From an uncultured Collinsella sp. (GTDB lineage Bacteria; Actinomycetota; Coriobacteriia; Coriobacteriales; Coriobacteriaceae), in assembly GCA_900546455.1 (NCBI GenBank), contig URCS01000009.1:1-44365 (forward strand): a DNA stretch of 44,365 bases, in the 5' to 3' direction. Position numbers and translations under genes: made by a program. Under the pieces are notes generated by a model. The model was not told the origin of the DNA and ran no database searches. It was given only the letters and a program-made list of their open reading frames with translations. Numbering within the stretch: the stretch's first letter is position 1; each line of letters starts with the position of its first letter. Positions 32,639-40,515 of this stretch are shown one piece after another.

Positions 32639-33373
32639 GTGGATGCGCATCTGGATGGGGGCTCTTCCGCCCCGCTGTATCAACAGGTGCTCGATTTGCT
32701 TAAGAGCGATATCGAACAGGGGACATATCCCGTTGACTCGCAGATTCCAACGGAACTTGAGCTTTCTAAGATGTACGGCGTGGGAAGGGTCACGGTTCGC
32801 CGCGCAATAGAGGAGCTTGTGGGCGAGGGGTATCTCACCAAGCGGCAGGGGCGTGGTACGTTTGTGACCGCGACAAAGATAATTCGCAAGGTGCATCAGA
32901 AGGACGATGTTCAGAGTTTTACCCAAGCATGCGCTGAAAACGGCATGAAGGCGGGCGCTCGCGTCGTTGCCCGCAAGACCGTTGCCGCCGATCGCGACCT
33001 CGCTTCTTTCTTTGGCTTGGATGAAGGCTCTGACCTCATCTTGGTCTCACGCGTGCGTACCGCAGACGGCGTGCCGGTCCTGTTCGAGAACAACTACTAT
33101 CCTGTCGATGGATTCGAATTTCTCAAAGATATCGGTCTCTCCAATTGTTCGATATTCGAGGCCGTGGGGGAGCGTACGGGTAGGTATCCCTGCTCGTCCG
33201 ATCCCTGCAGGCTGGAGATCGCCCGTGCGGGAATTGATGCCGCCCGCGAGCTCAAGGTCCCAGTAGGGGAGCCGCTGTTCTTCATGAACGCGGGCTTTCT
33301 CGATTCCAACGGAGAGCGCTTCTGCTATGGCAGACAGTACTACGTGGGTTCGCGCTACAGCTTCGATATCTAG
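32639..33373 (+). CDS. GntR-family regulator with UTRA ligand domain
   Basis: 244 residues from GTG 32639 (GGGAGAG upstream). An N-terminal GntR winged helix occupies about 8-75 (PLYQQVLDLLKSDIEQGTYP, then IPTELELSKMYGVGRVTVRRAIEELVGEGYL and the GRGTFV wing). A UTRA domain at about 95-240, the HutC/FrlR type, binds sugar-phosphate-like ligands. It is encoded just upstream of the Amadori-type operon and in the same direction, and the two operator repeats at 33446 and 33496 are likely its sites. A TAGAAT box at 32592-32597 may be part of its own promoter. Confidence 0.9.
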   Translation: MDAHLDGGSSAPLYQQVLDLLKSDIEQGTYPVDSQIPTELELSKMYGVGRVTVRRAIEELVGEGYLTKRQGRGTFVTATKIIRKVHQKDDVQSFTQACAENGMKAGARVVARKTVAADRDLASFFGLDEGSDLILVSRVRTADGVPVLFENNYYPVDGFEFLKDIGLSNCSIFEAVGERTGRYPCSSDPCRLEIARAGIDAARELKVPVGEPLFFMNAGFLDSNGERFCYGRQYYVGSRYSFDI

Positions 33374-33445
33374 CGGCTCTGTCTCACACAGCGCTGTTCT
33401 CGTATTGCCGCGGCAGGTCCGTTTAGCGCGTAAAAGTTACCACTT

Positions 33446-33516
33446 ATAGAACAACCTAATATGTTTCTTGACCGACGCCTTCATGCAGGTTATACATAGA
33501 ACAACCTAAGATGTTT
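33446..33516 (+). promoter_or_regulatory. Promoter framed by two operator repeats
   Basis: Two 21-base direct repeats, 33446-33466 and 33496-33516, share ATAGAACAACCTAA and ATGTTT with one difference. A good promoter, TTGACC (33468-33473), 17 bases, TATACA (33491-33496), lies exactly between them. A repressor bound to both would cover both sides of the promoter. The repeats are most likely sites for the GntR-UTRA protein encoded just upstream. Confidence 0.8.
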
Positions 33517-33570
33517 GCCTATACGTGAAGGATTTTTGGCAAGCATCGTTGCTCTGGCAGGAGGTTAAGA

Positions 33571-35034
33571 ATGCCGGATGCCAAACAGGAGAAGCCCAAG
33601 CGCAGATTCCATCTCCAGCTTCCCCATGTGTACACCATCGCGTTCATGCTGATCGTGTTCTTCGCGGTGCTCACATGGATCGTCCCATCGGGTCAGTTCG
33701 ACCGCCAGACCATTCAGACGGCCGCGGGCGAGCGAGAAGTCGCCGTAGCCGGAACGTACCAAGAGGTCGACAAGGTCTACACCGATTCGGAGACGGGGGA
33801 GACCGTCGATCTGCGACAGGGCATCGATGCCGTCCTGCAGGCTCCCGCCAAGGGCATTCAGGCTGCGGCCGATGTCGTCGCGTTCGTCCTGCTGATCGGC
33901 GGATCGTTCGCCATCGTCACCAAGACCAACGCCCTAAACGCCGGCATGAGCCGCGTGATCAAGAAGCTGAAGAACAAGGACATCTTGATCATCCCCATCT
34001 CCATGATCCTGCTCTCGATCTGCGGCACCACGTTCGGCATGTCCGAGGAGGCGCTGCCGTTCTACGCGATCTTCATCCCCATCATGCTGAGCATCGGGTA
34101 TGACTCCATGACCGCGTTCATCATCTGCTTCCTCGGCCCCAACCTTGGTTACTGCGCATCCACTATTGATCCTTTCAACGTGCTGATCGCCCAGGGCGTT
34201 ATCGGCATCGAGGGAAATCCCCAGCTTTGGCTCCGCGCCATCCTGTGGGTCATCTTCACCGCCGCGGGCATTTTCTGGGCCATGCGCTACGCGCGCCGCG
34301 TCAAGCTCGATCCCAAGTCCTCCATCACCTATGAGGACGATAAGCAGAAGCGCATCGAGTTCTCTGTCACCGATGCCTCTATCGAAGAGGAGTTCACGCT
34401 TCGCCACAAGCTCGTCCTCATTGATTTCGCGGTCGGCATGGGCGTTATCGTGTGGGGCCTCGTTACCCAGGGCTGGTATATGGACGAGATCTCCATGGTG
34501 TTCCTGGCCATGGGCCTTCTTGCCGGCATACTCGGCGGCCTGGACGAGAAGACCATTGCGGAGGAGTTCGTCCGCGGAATCGCCGACTTCGCCTACGCAG
34601 CCTGCATCATCGGCATCGCCCGCGGCATCCTGGTCGTCGCAGAGGGCGGAATGATCATCGACTCTATTCTTAACTGGCTCGTCGGACTCCTTGCGGGCGC
34701 TCCGTCCTTCATCTATACCACCTTCATGTACATCGTCCTCGGCCTGCTTTCGCTGCTGGTTCCTTCCAGCTCCGGCCTCGCTGCACTCACCATGCCCGTC
34801 ATGGGCCCGCTGACCGAGCTTATGGGCCTCAATCCCGGGGCTGCCGTCACCGCTCTGCAGTTCGCGAACCAGACCGTCAACACCATCAGCCCCGTTGCGG
34901 GCATGACCGTCGCGGGTCTTGCCGTGGCGAAGATCTCCTTCGGGCAATGGTGGAAGACCATCTGGAAGTTCTTTATCTTCATGGTTCTGTTCGGATTGGT
35001 CGCGACTGTGATCTCCGGCCTACTGCCGATGTAG
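33571..35034 (+). CDS. YfcC-family transporter
   Basis: 487 residues. About 12-13 hydrophobic segments, a first-helix motif TIAFMLIVFFAVLTWIVPSGQF and the GTTFGMSEEALPFY and GYCASTIDPFNVLIAQG loops place it in the YfcC / arginine-ornithine-antiporter-like group of the C4-dicarboxylate-type transporter superfamily. AGGAGG precedes ATG 33571. It is the first gene after the operator-framed promoter and precedes three Amadori-catabolism genes. It is therefore a candidate fructoselysine carrier, in place of the APC-type FrlA of E. coli. That substrate is inferred from context. Confidence 0.87.
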   Translation: MPDAKQEKPKRRFHLQLPHVYTIAFMLIVFFAVLTWIVPSGQFDRQTIQTAAGEREVAVAGTYQEVDKVYTDSETGETVDLRQGIDAVLQAPAKGIQAAADVVAFVLLIGGSFAIVTKTNALNAGMSRVIKKLKNKDILIIPISMILLSICGTTFGMSEEALPFYAIFIPIMLSIGYDSMTAFIICFLGPNLGYCASTIDPFNVLIAQGVIGIEGNPQLWLRAILWVIFTAAGIFWAMRYARRVKLDPKSSITYEDDKQKRIEFSVTDASIEEEFTLRHKLVLIDFAVGMGVIVWGLVTQGWYMDEISMVFLAMGLLAGILGGLDEKTIAEEFVRGIADFAYAACIIGIARGILVVAEGGMIIDSILNWLVGLLAGAPSFIYTTFMYIVLGLLSLLVPSSSGLAALTMPVMGPLTELMGLNPGAAVTALQFANQTVNTISPVAGMTVAGLAVAKISFGQWWKTIWKFFIFMVLFGLVATVISGLLPM

Positions 35035-35046
35035 GAGGTGCCCAGC

Positions 35047-35904
35047 ATGGATTTAAGCGCTTCCACACCCCGTCTGCGTCGCGAGCAGGTCGCCGGCATG
35101 AACATTCACTACATCATGTGGTCGCTCGATTACTTCCTTGATGCTCAGCAGCGCCTTGGCTTCAAAACCATCGAGCTTTGGGCGGCCGAGCCGCACGTGA
35201 CGCTGGACCACACGGGGTATTTCGAGGCCGACGAGCTTCGCCGCAAGATCGAGTCCCGCGGACTCTCCGTGAGCTCCCTGTGTCCGGAGAACGTGGTGTA
35301 TCCGTGGCAGTACGCTGCCAGAAAGCCCCTCCACGCGCAGCGGAGCCTCGCTTACTTTAAGCACGGCATCGAGCTCGCCGAGGTGCTCGGCGCCCCGTAT
35401 ATGTCCATCAACTCCGGTTGGGGCGATTGGGACGAGGACCGCGAGGAGGCTTGGAAGCGCTCTGCCGAGCACTTGGCGATTCTTGCGGACTATGCCGGCG
35501 AGCACGGCGTGACCCTCTGCATGGAGAGCCTGAGGCCGGAAGAGAGCAACTTGGTGGTTACACTCGCGGACGCCAGGCGCATGCTTGACCAAGTAGCCAG
35601 CCCGCACCTTACTCCAATGGTGGACACTACCGCTATGGGAGTCGCCGGCGAGAGCCTTGAAGAGTGGTTTGCCGAGTTTGGCGATGGTGCCATAAGGAAC
35701 ATGCGCTTCATTGATGGCGACCCATATGGCCATCTGGTTTGGGGCGATGGAAAGCACAGTATGGACGATTTCGTACGCGTCCTCAACGCGCATGGGTTCG
35801 AGGGCTATCTTGGTCAGGAGATCACCGATGGAAGGTATTTCGATGATCCCGCAGCAGCGGACCGGCACAACATGGACGCCTTCGAGAGGTATTTTGTCGA
35901 CTAG
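35047..35904 (+). CDS. frlC: FrlC-like sugar epimerase (TIM-barrel)
   Basis: 285 residues from ATG 35047 (AGGAGGTG upstream). It belongs to the xylose-isomerase-like AP-endonuclease-2 fold. FKTIELWAAEPH at the start, SVSSLCPENVVYPWQY, CMESLRPEESN and HLTPMVDTTAM resemble E. coli FrlC, which interconverts fructoselysine and psicoselysine. The metal-binding Glu (MESL) and later Asp/Glu (VDTTAM, GQEI) can be seen. It follows the transporter after 12 bases. Another sugar epimerase activity is possible. Confidence 0.78.
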   Translation: MDLSASTPRLRREQVAGMNIHYIMWSLDYFLDAQQRLGFKTIELWAAEPHVTLDHTGYFEADELRRKIESRGLSVSSLCPENVVYPWQYAARKPLHAQRSLAYFKHGIELAEVLGAPYMSINSGWGDWDEDREEAWKRSAEHLAILADYAGEHGVTLCMESLRPEESNLVVTLADARRMLDQVASPHLTPMVDTTAMGVAGESLEEWFAEFGDGAIRNMRFIDGDPYGHLVWGDGKHSMDDFVRVLNAHGFEGYLGQEITDGRYFDDPAAADRHNMDAFERYFVD

Positions 35905-36004
35905 CGCGTAGCTCCCATTCGCGTGGGGAAGTCAACACGCTTGACGAGAAGACTCGCAGTAAACGTTGGCGGATTCGTCCGCCGTATCGAAAGGAAGAAT
36001 AACA

Positions 36005-36973
36005 ATGAACGCACATGATCTTATCGCCGACGCAATCGCTGAAAAGGGCGGTTTCGATAGCGTCTTCTGGGTTGCCTGCGGCGGCTCCCTCATCGACCTG
36101 CTGCCCGCCCACGAGCTGCTCAAGCGCGAGGCGACTACGTTTGCCAGCGAGGCGTATACCGCCCGCGAGTTCGATATCATGCGTCCCAAGCGCCTGGGCG
36201 AAAAGTCCCTTGTCATCGCTTGCAGCCACTCCGGCAACACCCCCGAGGTAATCGATGCGTGCTCGATCGCCAAGGCGGCGGGCGCGACCGTTATCGTGCA
36301 GACGGACAACGCGGGTTCCGGCATCGATAACGGTGAGTGGACGTGCTGGGTATATCCGTGGGGCGAGGGAGTTCCGCAGGCGGAGGTGCCCGCCGGCATC
36401 TCTTTGGCTCTCGCTTCCGAGCTCCTGGATCAGCAGGAAGGTTATGCCGACCTTGCCGACATGTACGAAGGCATCGCCAAGATGGACCAGATCCTGCCTG
36501 CAGCTCGCGAGAAGGTCAACGCCGAACTCTGCGACCGTTTTGCCGCCCTGTGCCAGGACCACAAGTTCCTGTATATCTTGGGGTCCGGTCCCGTGTTTAG
36601 CCAGGCCTATGGCTTCGCTATCTGCTCGCTTATGGAGATGCAGTGGCAGAGCTGCGCCTATATCCACTCCGGCGAGTACTTCCACGGCCCCTTCGAGGTG
36701 ACCGAGCCCGGAGTCTTCTACTTCCTGCAGATGTCTTCTAGTGAGTGCCGAGCCATGGATGAGCGCGCCCTCGCATTCCTCGAGACCCATACCGACACTC
36801 TTATGGTGCTCGACGCCATGGAGTACGGCATGGACCAAGTACCGGCGAGCGTTCGCGCGTTCCTTGATCCAATCCTGTTCTACGCGATGAACTGTGAGCT
36901 GCGCTCCGCTCGCGGCAAGGTGTTCGACCATCACCCGGACGTGCGTCGTTACATGGGCATCGAGAAGTACTAG
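36005..36973 (+). CDS. frlB: FrlB-like deglycase (SIS domains)
   Basis: 322 residues from ATG 36005 (AAGGAAG upstream). It has two SIS (sugar isomerase) domains: VFWVACGGSLID and VIACSHSGNTPEVIDACSIAK in the first, and LYILGSGPVFSQAYGFA in the second. The later SGEYFHGPFEVTEPG segment corresponds to the catalytic loop of E. coli FrlB, which splits fructoselysine-6-phosphate into glucose-6-phosphate and lysine. The glucosamine-6-phosphate deaminase/isomerase relatives are the alternative. It lies 100 bases after the epimerase gene. The cleaved amine could be lysine or another amino acid; sequence alone does not tell. Confidence 0.83.
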   Translation: MNAHDLIADAIAEKGGFDSVFWVACGGSLIDLLPAHELLKREATTFASEAYTAREFDIMRPKRLGEKSLVIACSHSGNTPEVIDACSIAKAAGATVIVQTDNAGSGIDNGEWTCWVYPWGEGVPQAEVPAGISLALASELLDQQEGYADLADMYEGIAKMDQILPAAREKVNAELCDRFAALCQDHKFLYILGSGPVFSQAYGFAICSLMEMQWQSCAYIHSGEYFHGPFEVTEPGVFYFLQMSSSECRAMDERALAFLETHTDTLMVLDAMEYGMDQVPASVRAFLDPILFYAMNCELRSARGKVFDHHPDVRRYMGIEKY

Positions 36974-36983
36974 CGATTTTAAA

Positions 36984-37029
36984 ACGGGGCGCGAGGCGCG
37001 TTGAGACGTGCGAATCCCTCGCGCCCCGT
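36984..37029 (+). other. Intercistronic hairpin between the deglycase and kinase genes
   Basis: ACGGGGCGCGAGG (36984-36996) pairs with CCTCGCGCCCCGT (37017-37029), 13 bp. On the plus strand there is no T-tract, while the minus strand would have TTTT. It probably stabilises the upstream mRNA or reduces readthrough into the kinase gene. Confidence 0.5.
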
Positions 37030-37072
37030 CTGCTCGCCGTAACCACGGCGGTTTACCTGAATGGAGATAACC

Positions 37073-37945
37073 ATGGCAGCCTATCCTATAAGCGTGCTTG
37101 GCTTTGGAGACAACGTTGTCGATAAGTACGAGCACATCAAGACCATGTATCCCGGCGGCAATGCAGTTAACTTCGCCGTCTTCGCCAAGAAGCTCGGCGT
37201 CGATCGCAGCGCCTACATGGGAATCTTCGGATCAGATGAGGAGGCCGAGCACGTTATAGCATCGCTCGAGGACGAGGGCGTCGAGCTTCTTCGCTGCCAG
37301 CAGGTCCTGGGCGTCAACGGCGCCGCTCGCGTGACCGTTGACGAGACCGGGGACCGTATCTTCCTGGGCTCCAATGAAGGCGGCATACGTGGCGACATGC
37401 GCTACGTGATAGACCGCTTCGCCGCCGAGTACGTCAGCGGCTTCGATTTGGTGCACAGCGGCAACTACTGCTTCACCGAGCGCGAGCTCCCCAAGATCAA
37501 GGCTGCCGGCGTGCCTATCAGCTTCGACTTCTCCGATGACTCCACCGACGAGTACTTCGGGCAGATTGCGCCATTTGTGACGTACGCCTTTATGTCCATG
37601 GGCGACGCTTCCCTGGAGGATATCAAGGCGAAGCTCGAGTGGGTGAAGGCCCTTGGCCCTCAAATCGTATGCGCATCGCGCGGGAGCAAGGGCTCCGTCG
37701 CCTATGACGGCGAAAACTTCTACGAGCAGGGCATCAAGCCCGTGGCGCCCGAGGAGCTCAAAGACGCTATGGCGGCCGGCGATTCACTGCTGACGGCGTT
37801 TTTGGTCACCTATCTTTCCAAGAAGAAGGCCGGCGAGTGCGGCGAGGCCGCGATTCGCGAGAGCTTGGACTTCGCTGCCGGTTTTGCGGCGGAGACCTGC
37901 AAGATCGAGGGCAGTTGGGGCCACCCGCTGGTCTACGAGAACTAG
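37073..37945 (+). CDS. frlD: FrlD-like PfkB-family sugar kinase
   Basis: 290 residues from ATG 37073 (GGAG seven bases upstream). It is a ribokinase-fold kinase: GFGDNVVDKYEHIKTMYPGGNAVNF at the start, and MAAGDSLLTAF near 245 with the catalytic Asp in GD. The usual G-A-G-D is A-A-G-D here. Similarity to E. coli FrlD (the GDN-VD opening, FDFSD, F-A-GA) supports ATP-dependent phosphorylation of fructoselysine at C6, the step before the deglycase. As the last complete gene of the operon, its product should act before FrlB-like cleavage. Confidence 0.85.
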   Translation: MAAYPISVLGFGDNVVDKYEHIKTMYPGGNAVNFAVFAKKLGVDRSAYMGIFGSDEEAEHVIASLEDEGVELLRCQQVLGVNGAARVTVDETGDRIFLGSNEGGIRGDMRYVIDRFAAEYVSGFDLVHSGNYCFTERELPKIKAAGVPISFDFSDDSTDEYFGQIAPFVTYAFMSMGDASLEDIKAKLEWVKALGPQIVCASRGSKGSVAYDGENFYEQGIKPVAPEELKDAMAAGDSLLTAFLVTYLSKKKAGECGEAAIRESLDFAAGFAAETCKIEGSWGHPLVYEN

Positions 37946-38115
37946 TTTTTTGTCGTGGCGGGGTGTCTTGGGGCGCCCCGCATTGCGTTAGGAGTCAAGA
38001 TGTCCGTTCGTGCCTGCGCGGCAGGATTTTGCTGCGCCGATGTCTACCAGAATCTGGATCCCCTGGGTTGCATCCAAGGGGGCCTCTCAGGAGCGCTTCG
38101 AGGGGTGCTTCTTGA

Positions 38116-38153
38116 GTATATGAAGGCAAAAGGGATATGCAATCTTCATATAC
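38116..38153 (+). terminator. Possible terminator of the Amadori operon
   Basis: GTATATGAAG (38116-38125) pairs with CTTCATATAC (38144-38153). GGCCTTCTTTT follows, a modest T-tract. It overlaps the kinase remnant, which supports that frame being dead. Confidence 0.5.
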
Positions 38154-38193
38154 GGCCTTCTTTTAGAGGGCGTTGTCCTTACTCTTTCATCTC

Positions 38194-38224
38194 CTTGCCT
38201 ATGGACATTTTGTCCATAGGCAAG
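38194..38224. repeat. Perfect 14-bp palindrome with TTT loop
   Basis: CTTGCCTATGGACA (38194-38207), TTT, TGTCCATAGGCAAG (38211-38224). Followed by TCC, so not an intrinsic terminator. Purpose unknown. Confidence 0.55.
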
Positions 38225-38296
38225 AGTCCATGGTCGAGATCATGGTGAAGTTCTGCGGCCAGTAATTACTGCATTACATATTCTGTTGTCACCTGG

Positions 38297-38323
38297 GAGG
38301 CTCGCTTTTGCGGGCCTCTTTGC
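38297..38323 (+). terminator. Terminator-like hairpin
   Basis: GAGGCTCGC (38297-38305), TTTT loop, GCGGGCCTC (38310-38318), then TTTG. One G-U pair. It probably ends plus-strand transcription ahead of the convergent PknB gene. Confidence 0.6.
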
Positions 38324-38350
38324 GTTGCTAAGGGGCCATGGTCTGTCGAT

Positions 38351-38387
38351 AAATAAAGCGCCCGCTTGCGGGGGAGCAAGCGGGCGC
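38351..38387 (-). terminator. Intrinsic terminator of the pknB unit
   Basis: GCGCCCGCTTGC (38358-38369) pairs with GCAAGCGGGCGC (38376-38387). On the minus strand TTTATTT follows. Confidence 0.8.
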
Positions 38388-38439
38388 CGTTGAGCGAATA
38401 TGTTTGCGGCCCTAGCCGCTGCGGGTGATGGGTCCTCGA

Positions 38440-40383
38440 CTAGTTAGTCGTGCCGGAATCGTCGCCCGAATCGGAGCCAGAAAGCGAAACCGTCAACGTG
38501 ATCGTGCTGTCGGTGGACTGCTTGCCAGTGGGGGAGACGCCCGTAACGGTGGCATCCTCGTTACCGCTTACGGGATTGCCGTTTTGGTCACAGAAGCCAA
38601 TGTTATAGAAACCGGCGTTGTTGAGCGCGGTAACGGCGGCGGAAATGCTCTTGCCGTACAGGTTGCCCGGGACGCTGGCCTTGCCGGACTTCTTGGCGAT
38701 GACGACGGTGATCGTGGCACCAGGCTTCTGCTTGCCGCTGGGGTTCCAGCTAATTACGGTCCCCTCGGTAACCGAGTCGTTTTCCTGGTAGCTCACGTCG
38801 ACGCCAAAGCCAGCCATGTCGAGAGCGTTGCGCGCCTGGGCCTCGGTCATGTCGGTCAGATCGGGCACCGAGGTGGTGTCCGGGCCGCCAGAGACCTTGT
38901 ACGAGATGGTCGTGCCCTTCTCGACCTCCTTGCCGGCGGCGGTGCCCTGCTCAAAGACCTGGCCCTCTTCGGCCTCATTGGCTTCCTCCGAAGCGCTGCC
39001 CTTCAGGCCCACGCTTGCCAGTGCGGCCTCGGCCTGGTCCTTGGTCAGGCCGAGGAGCTGCGGAACCTCAACCTTCTCGGAGGGCTTAGGGCCCTTGGAG
39101 ATTACCAGGTTCACCCTTGTGCCCTTGGCCTTCTTGGTGTTGCCGTTGGGGGTCTGTTCGGCGACCTTTCCCTCGTCGACATCGTCGTTGTAGCTCTGGT
39201 CGACGGTGCCAACCTCAAGGCCGGCTTCCTTGATCAGCTCAATAGCGGTCTCCTGGTCCTTGCCCAGCACGTCGGGCACCGTGACCTGTTCGCCACTGAA
39301 CATGCCCGTGGCAAAGGCCACCACCACGCCAATCACGACGACGGCGGCAATCACGGCGGCGATGATCTTGTTCTTGTTGGACTTAGGCTTCTCGACCTCG
39401 TAGGAGCCCGTGGAGCCCGAGACAGCGCTACGGGCGGTATTCTGACCGCTCACGCCCGAGACGGGACGAACCATAGCGCGCGTTGAGTCGGAAAGCTCGC
39501 GGGTCTTGGTGGCACCCAGGTCGCCGGCGGCACCGATGATGCGCGTGGGCTCCGAGACGTTGACGGCGCGGCCGGACAGGTAGCTGTTGAGCACCTGGCG
39601 CAGCTCGTCGGCCGTCTGGAAGCGGTTTGCCGGGTCCTTCTCCATGCACTTGAGGATGATGCGCTCCAGGTCGGCATCGACGCCGGAGTTGATCTGGCTC
39701 GGCGGGATGGGGAGCTCGTTGACCTGCTTGAGCGCGACCGAGATGGCGTCGTCGCCGTCAAAGGGTACGCGGCCGGTGGCGCACTCGTACATGACGACAC
39801 CCAGCGAGTAGATATCCGAGGTGGGGCCGAGGTCCTGGCCGCGGGTCTGCTCGGGGCTTACATAGTGGGCGGTGCCCAGCACGTTGTTGTCCTGCGTGAG
39901 GTGGCTGTTCTTGGCGCGCGCGATGCCAAAATCCATTACCTTGATGTTGCCGTCGGGCAGCACCATGATGTTTTGCGGCTTAATGTCGCGGTGGATGATC
40001 TCGTGCTTGTGTGCGACTGAAAGCGCGGAGCTGATCTGCGAGCCGATCTGCGCGACCTTCTTGGGATCGAGGGCGCCGTGGCTCTTGATGCCGCTCTTAA
40101 GGTCGGTGCCGCGCAGGTACTCCATGACGATGTAATAGGTGTCGCCGTCCTTGCCCCAATCGTAGACGCCCACGATATAGGGGGAGGACAGGCCTGCTGC
40201 TGCCTGGGCTTCCTGCTTAAAGCGGGCGGCGAAGGTGGCGTCGCCGGCATACTGCGGCAGCATGATCTTGACGGCAACCGTGCGGTCGAGGACCTGATCC
40301 TGTGCACGAAAGACGGTCGCCATGCCGCCCGTTCCCACCTTATCCTTGAGGAGGTATCTTCCCCCGAGGACCCTCTGTTCCAT
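38440..40383 (-). CDS. pknB: PknB-type Ser/Thr kinase with PASTA repeats
   Basis: 647 residues from the minus-strand ATG at 40383 (TAGGAG six bases ahead; an upstream in-frame ATG at 40398 is less well placed). The kinase domain covers about 10-270: glycine loop GTGGMATV, K39 in VAVKIM, HRD at 131-133, DFG at 151-153. A juxtamembrane linker with many Ser/Thr leads to a transmembrane helix near 328-352. Four PASTA repeats follow outside the cell. They sense peptidoglycan fragments; the kinase controls growth and division. A serine- and aspartate-rich tail ends it. The upstream neighbours (a SEDS-PBP fusion and a PP2C phosphatase) are the standard partners. Confidence 0.95.
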   Translation of the reverse strand: MEQRVLGGRYLLKDKVGTGGMATVFRAQDQVLDRTVAVKIMLPQYAGDATFAARFKQEAQAAAGLSSPYIVGVYDWGKDGDTYYIVMEYLRGTDLKSGIKSHGALDPKKVAQIGSQISSALSVAHKHEIIHRDIKPQNIMVLPDGNIKVMDFGIARAKNSHLTQDNNVLGTAHYVSPEQTRGQDLGPTSDIYSLGVVMYECATGRVPFDGDDAISVALKQVNELPIPPSQINSGVDADLERIILKCMEKDPANRFQTADELRQVLNSYLSGRAVNVSEPTRIIGAAGDLGATKTRELSDSTRAMVRPVSGVSGQNTARSAVSGSTGSYEVEKPKSNKNKIIAAVIAAVVVIGVVVAFATGMFSGEQVTVPDVLGKDQETAIELIKEAGLEVGTVDQSYNDDVDEGKVAEQTPNGNTKKAKGTRVNLVISKGPKPSEKVEVPQLLGLTKDQAEAALASVGLKGSASEEANEAEEGQVFEQGTAAGKEVEKGTTISYKVSGGPDTTSVPDLTDMTEAQARNALDMAGFGVDVSYQENDSVTEGTVISWNPSGKQKPGATITVVIAKKSGKASVPGNLYGKSISAAVTALNNAGFYNIGFCDQNGNPVSGNEDATVTGVSPTGKQSTDSTITLTVSLSGSDSGDDSGTTN

Positions 40384-40515
40384 TCCTGCTCCTAACATAA
40401 CTATTCGCTCAACGATGTGTGTAGTACCAAATGTGTGGCCGCTGGGGCCGTGTGGCGCGTGGCCGCTAGCTCATCGGCCGCGGCGCGCCACAAGTATCCG
40501 CTTTGATCACGGGCA

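Larger units (their letters stand above)
38000..38248 (+). pseudogene. Remnant of a second PfkB-type kinase
   Basis: From ATG 38000 (GGAG five bases ahead) the frame reads MSVRACAAGFCCADVYQNLD, the typical opening of FrlD-like kinases (G-x-x-x-x-D-x-Y). After about 20 codons the match ends, and a meaningless tail runs to 38248. The start region looks as if it was once translated. It suggests an earlier or alternative kinase of the operon. Confidence 0.6.

Noticed and set aside
22856..33570. Prophage or integrative conjugative element
   Set aside because: No integrase, relaxase, transposase, capsid or att repeat was seen; the region holds sugar-catabolism genes and their remnants only.
38425..39486. 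Plus-strand open frame opposite pknB
   Set aside because: Antisense of the PASTA and membrane region; no independent support.
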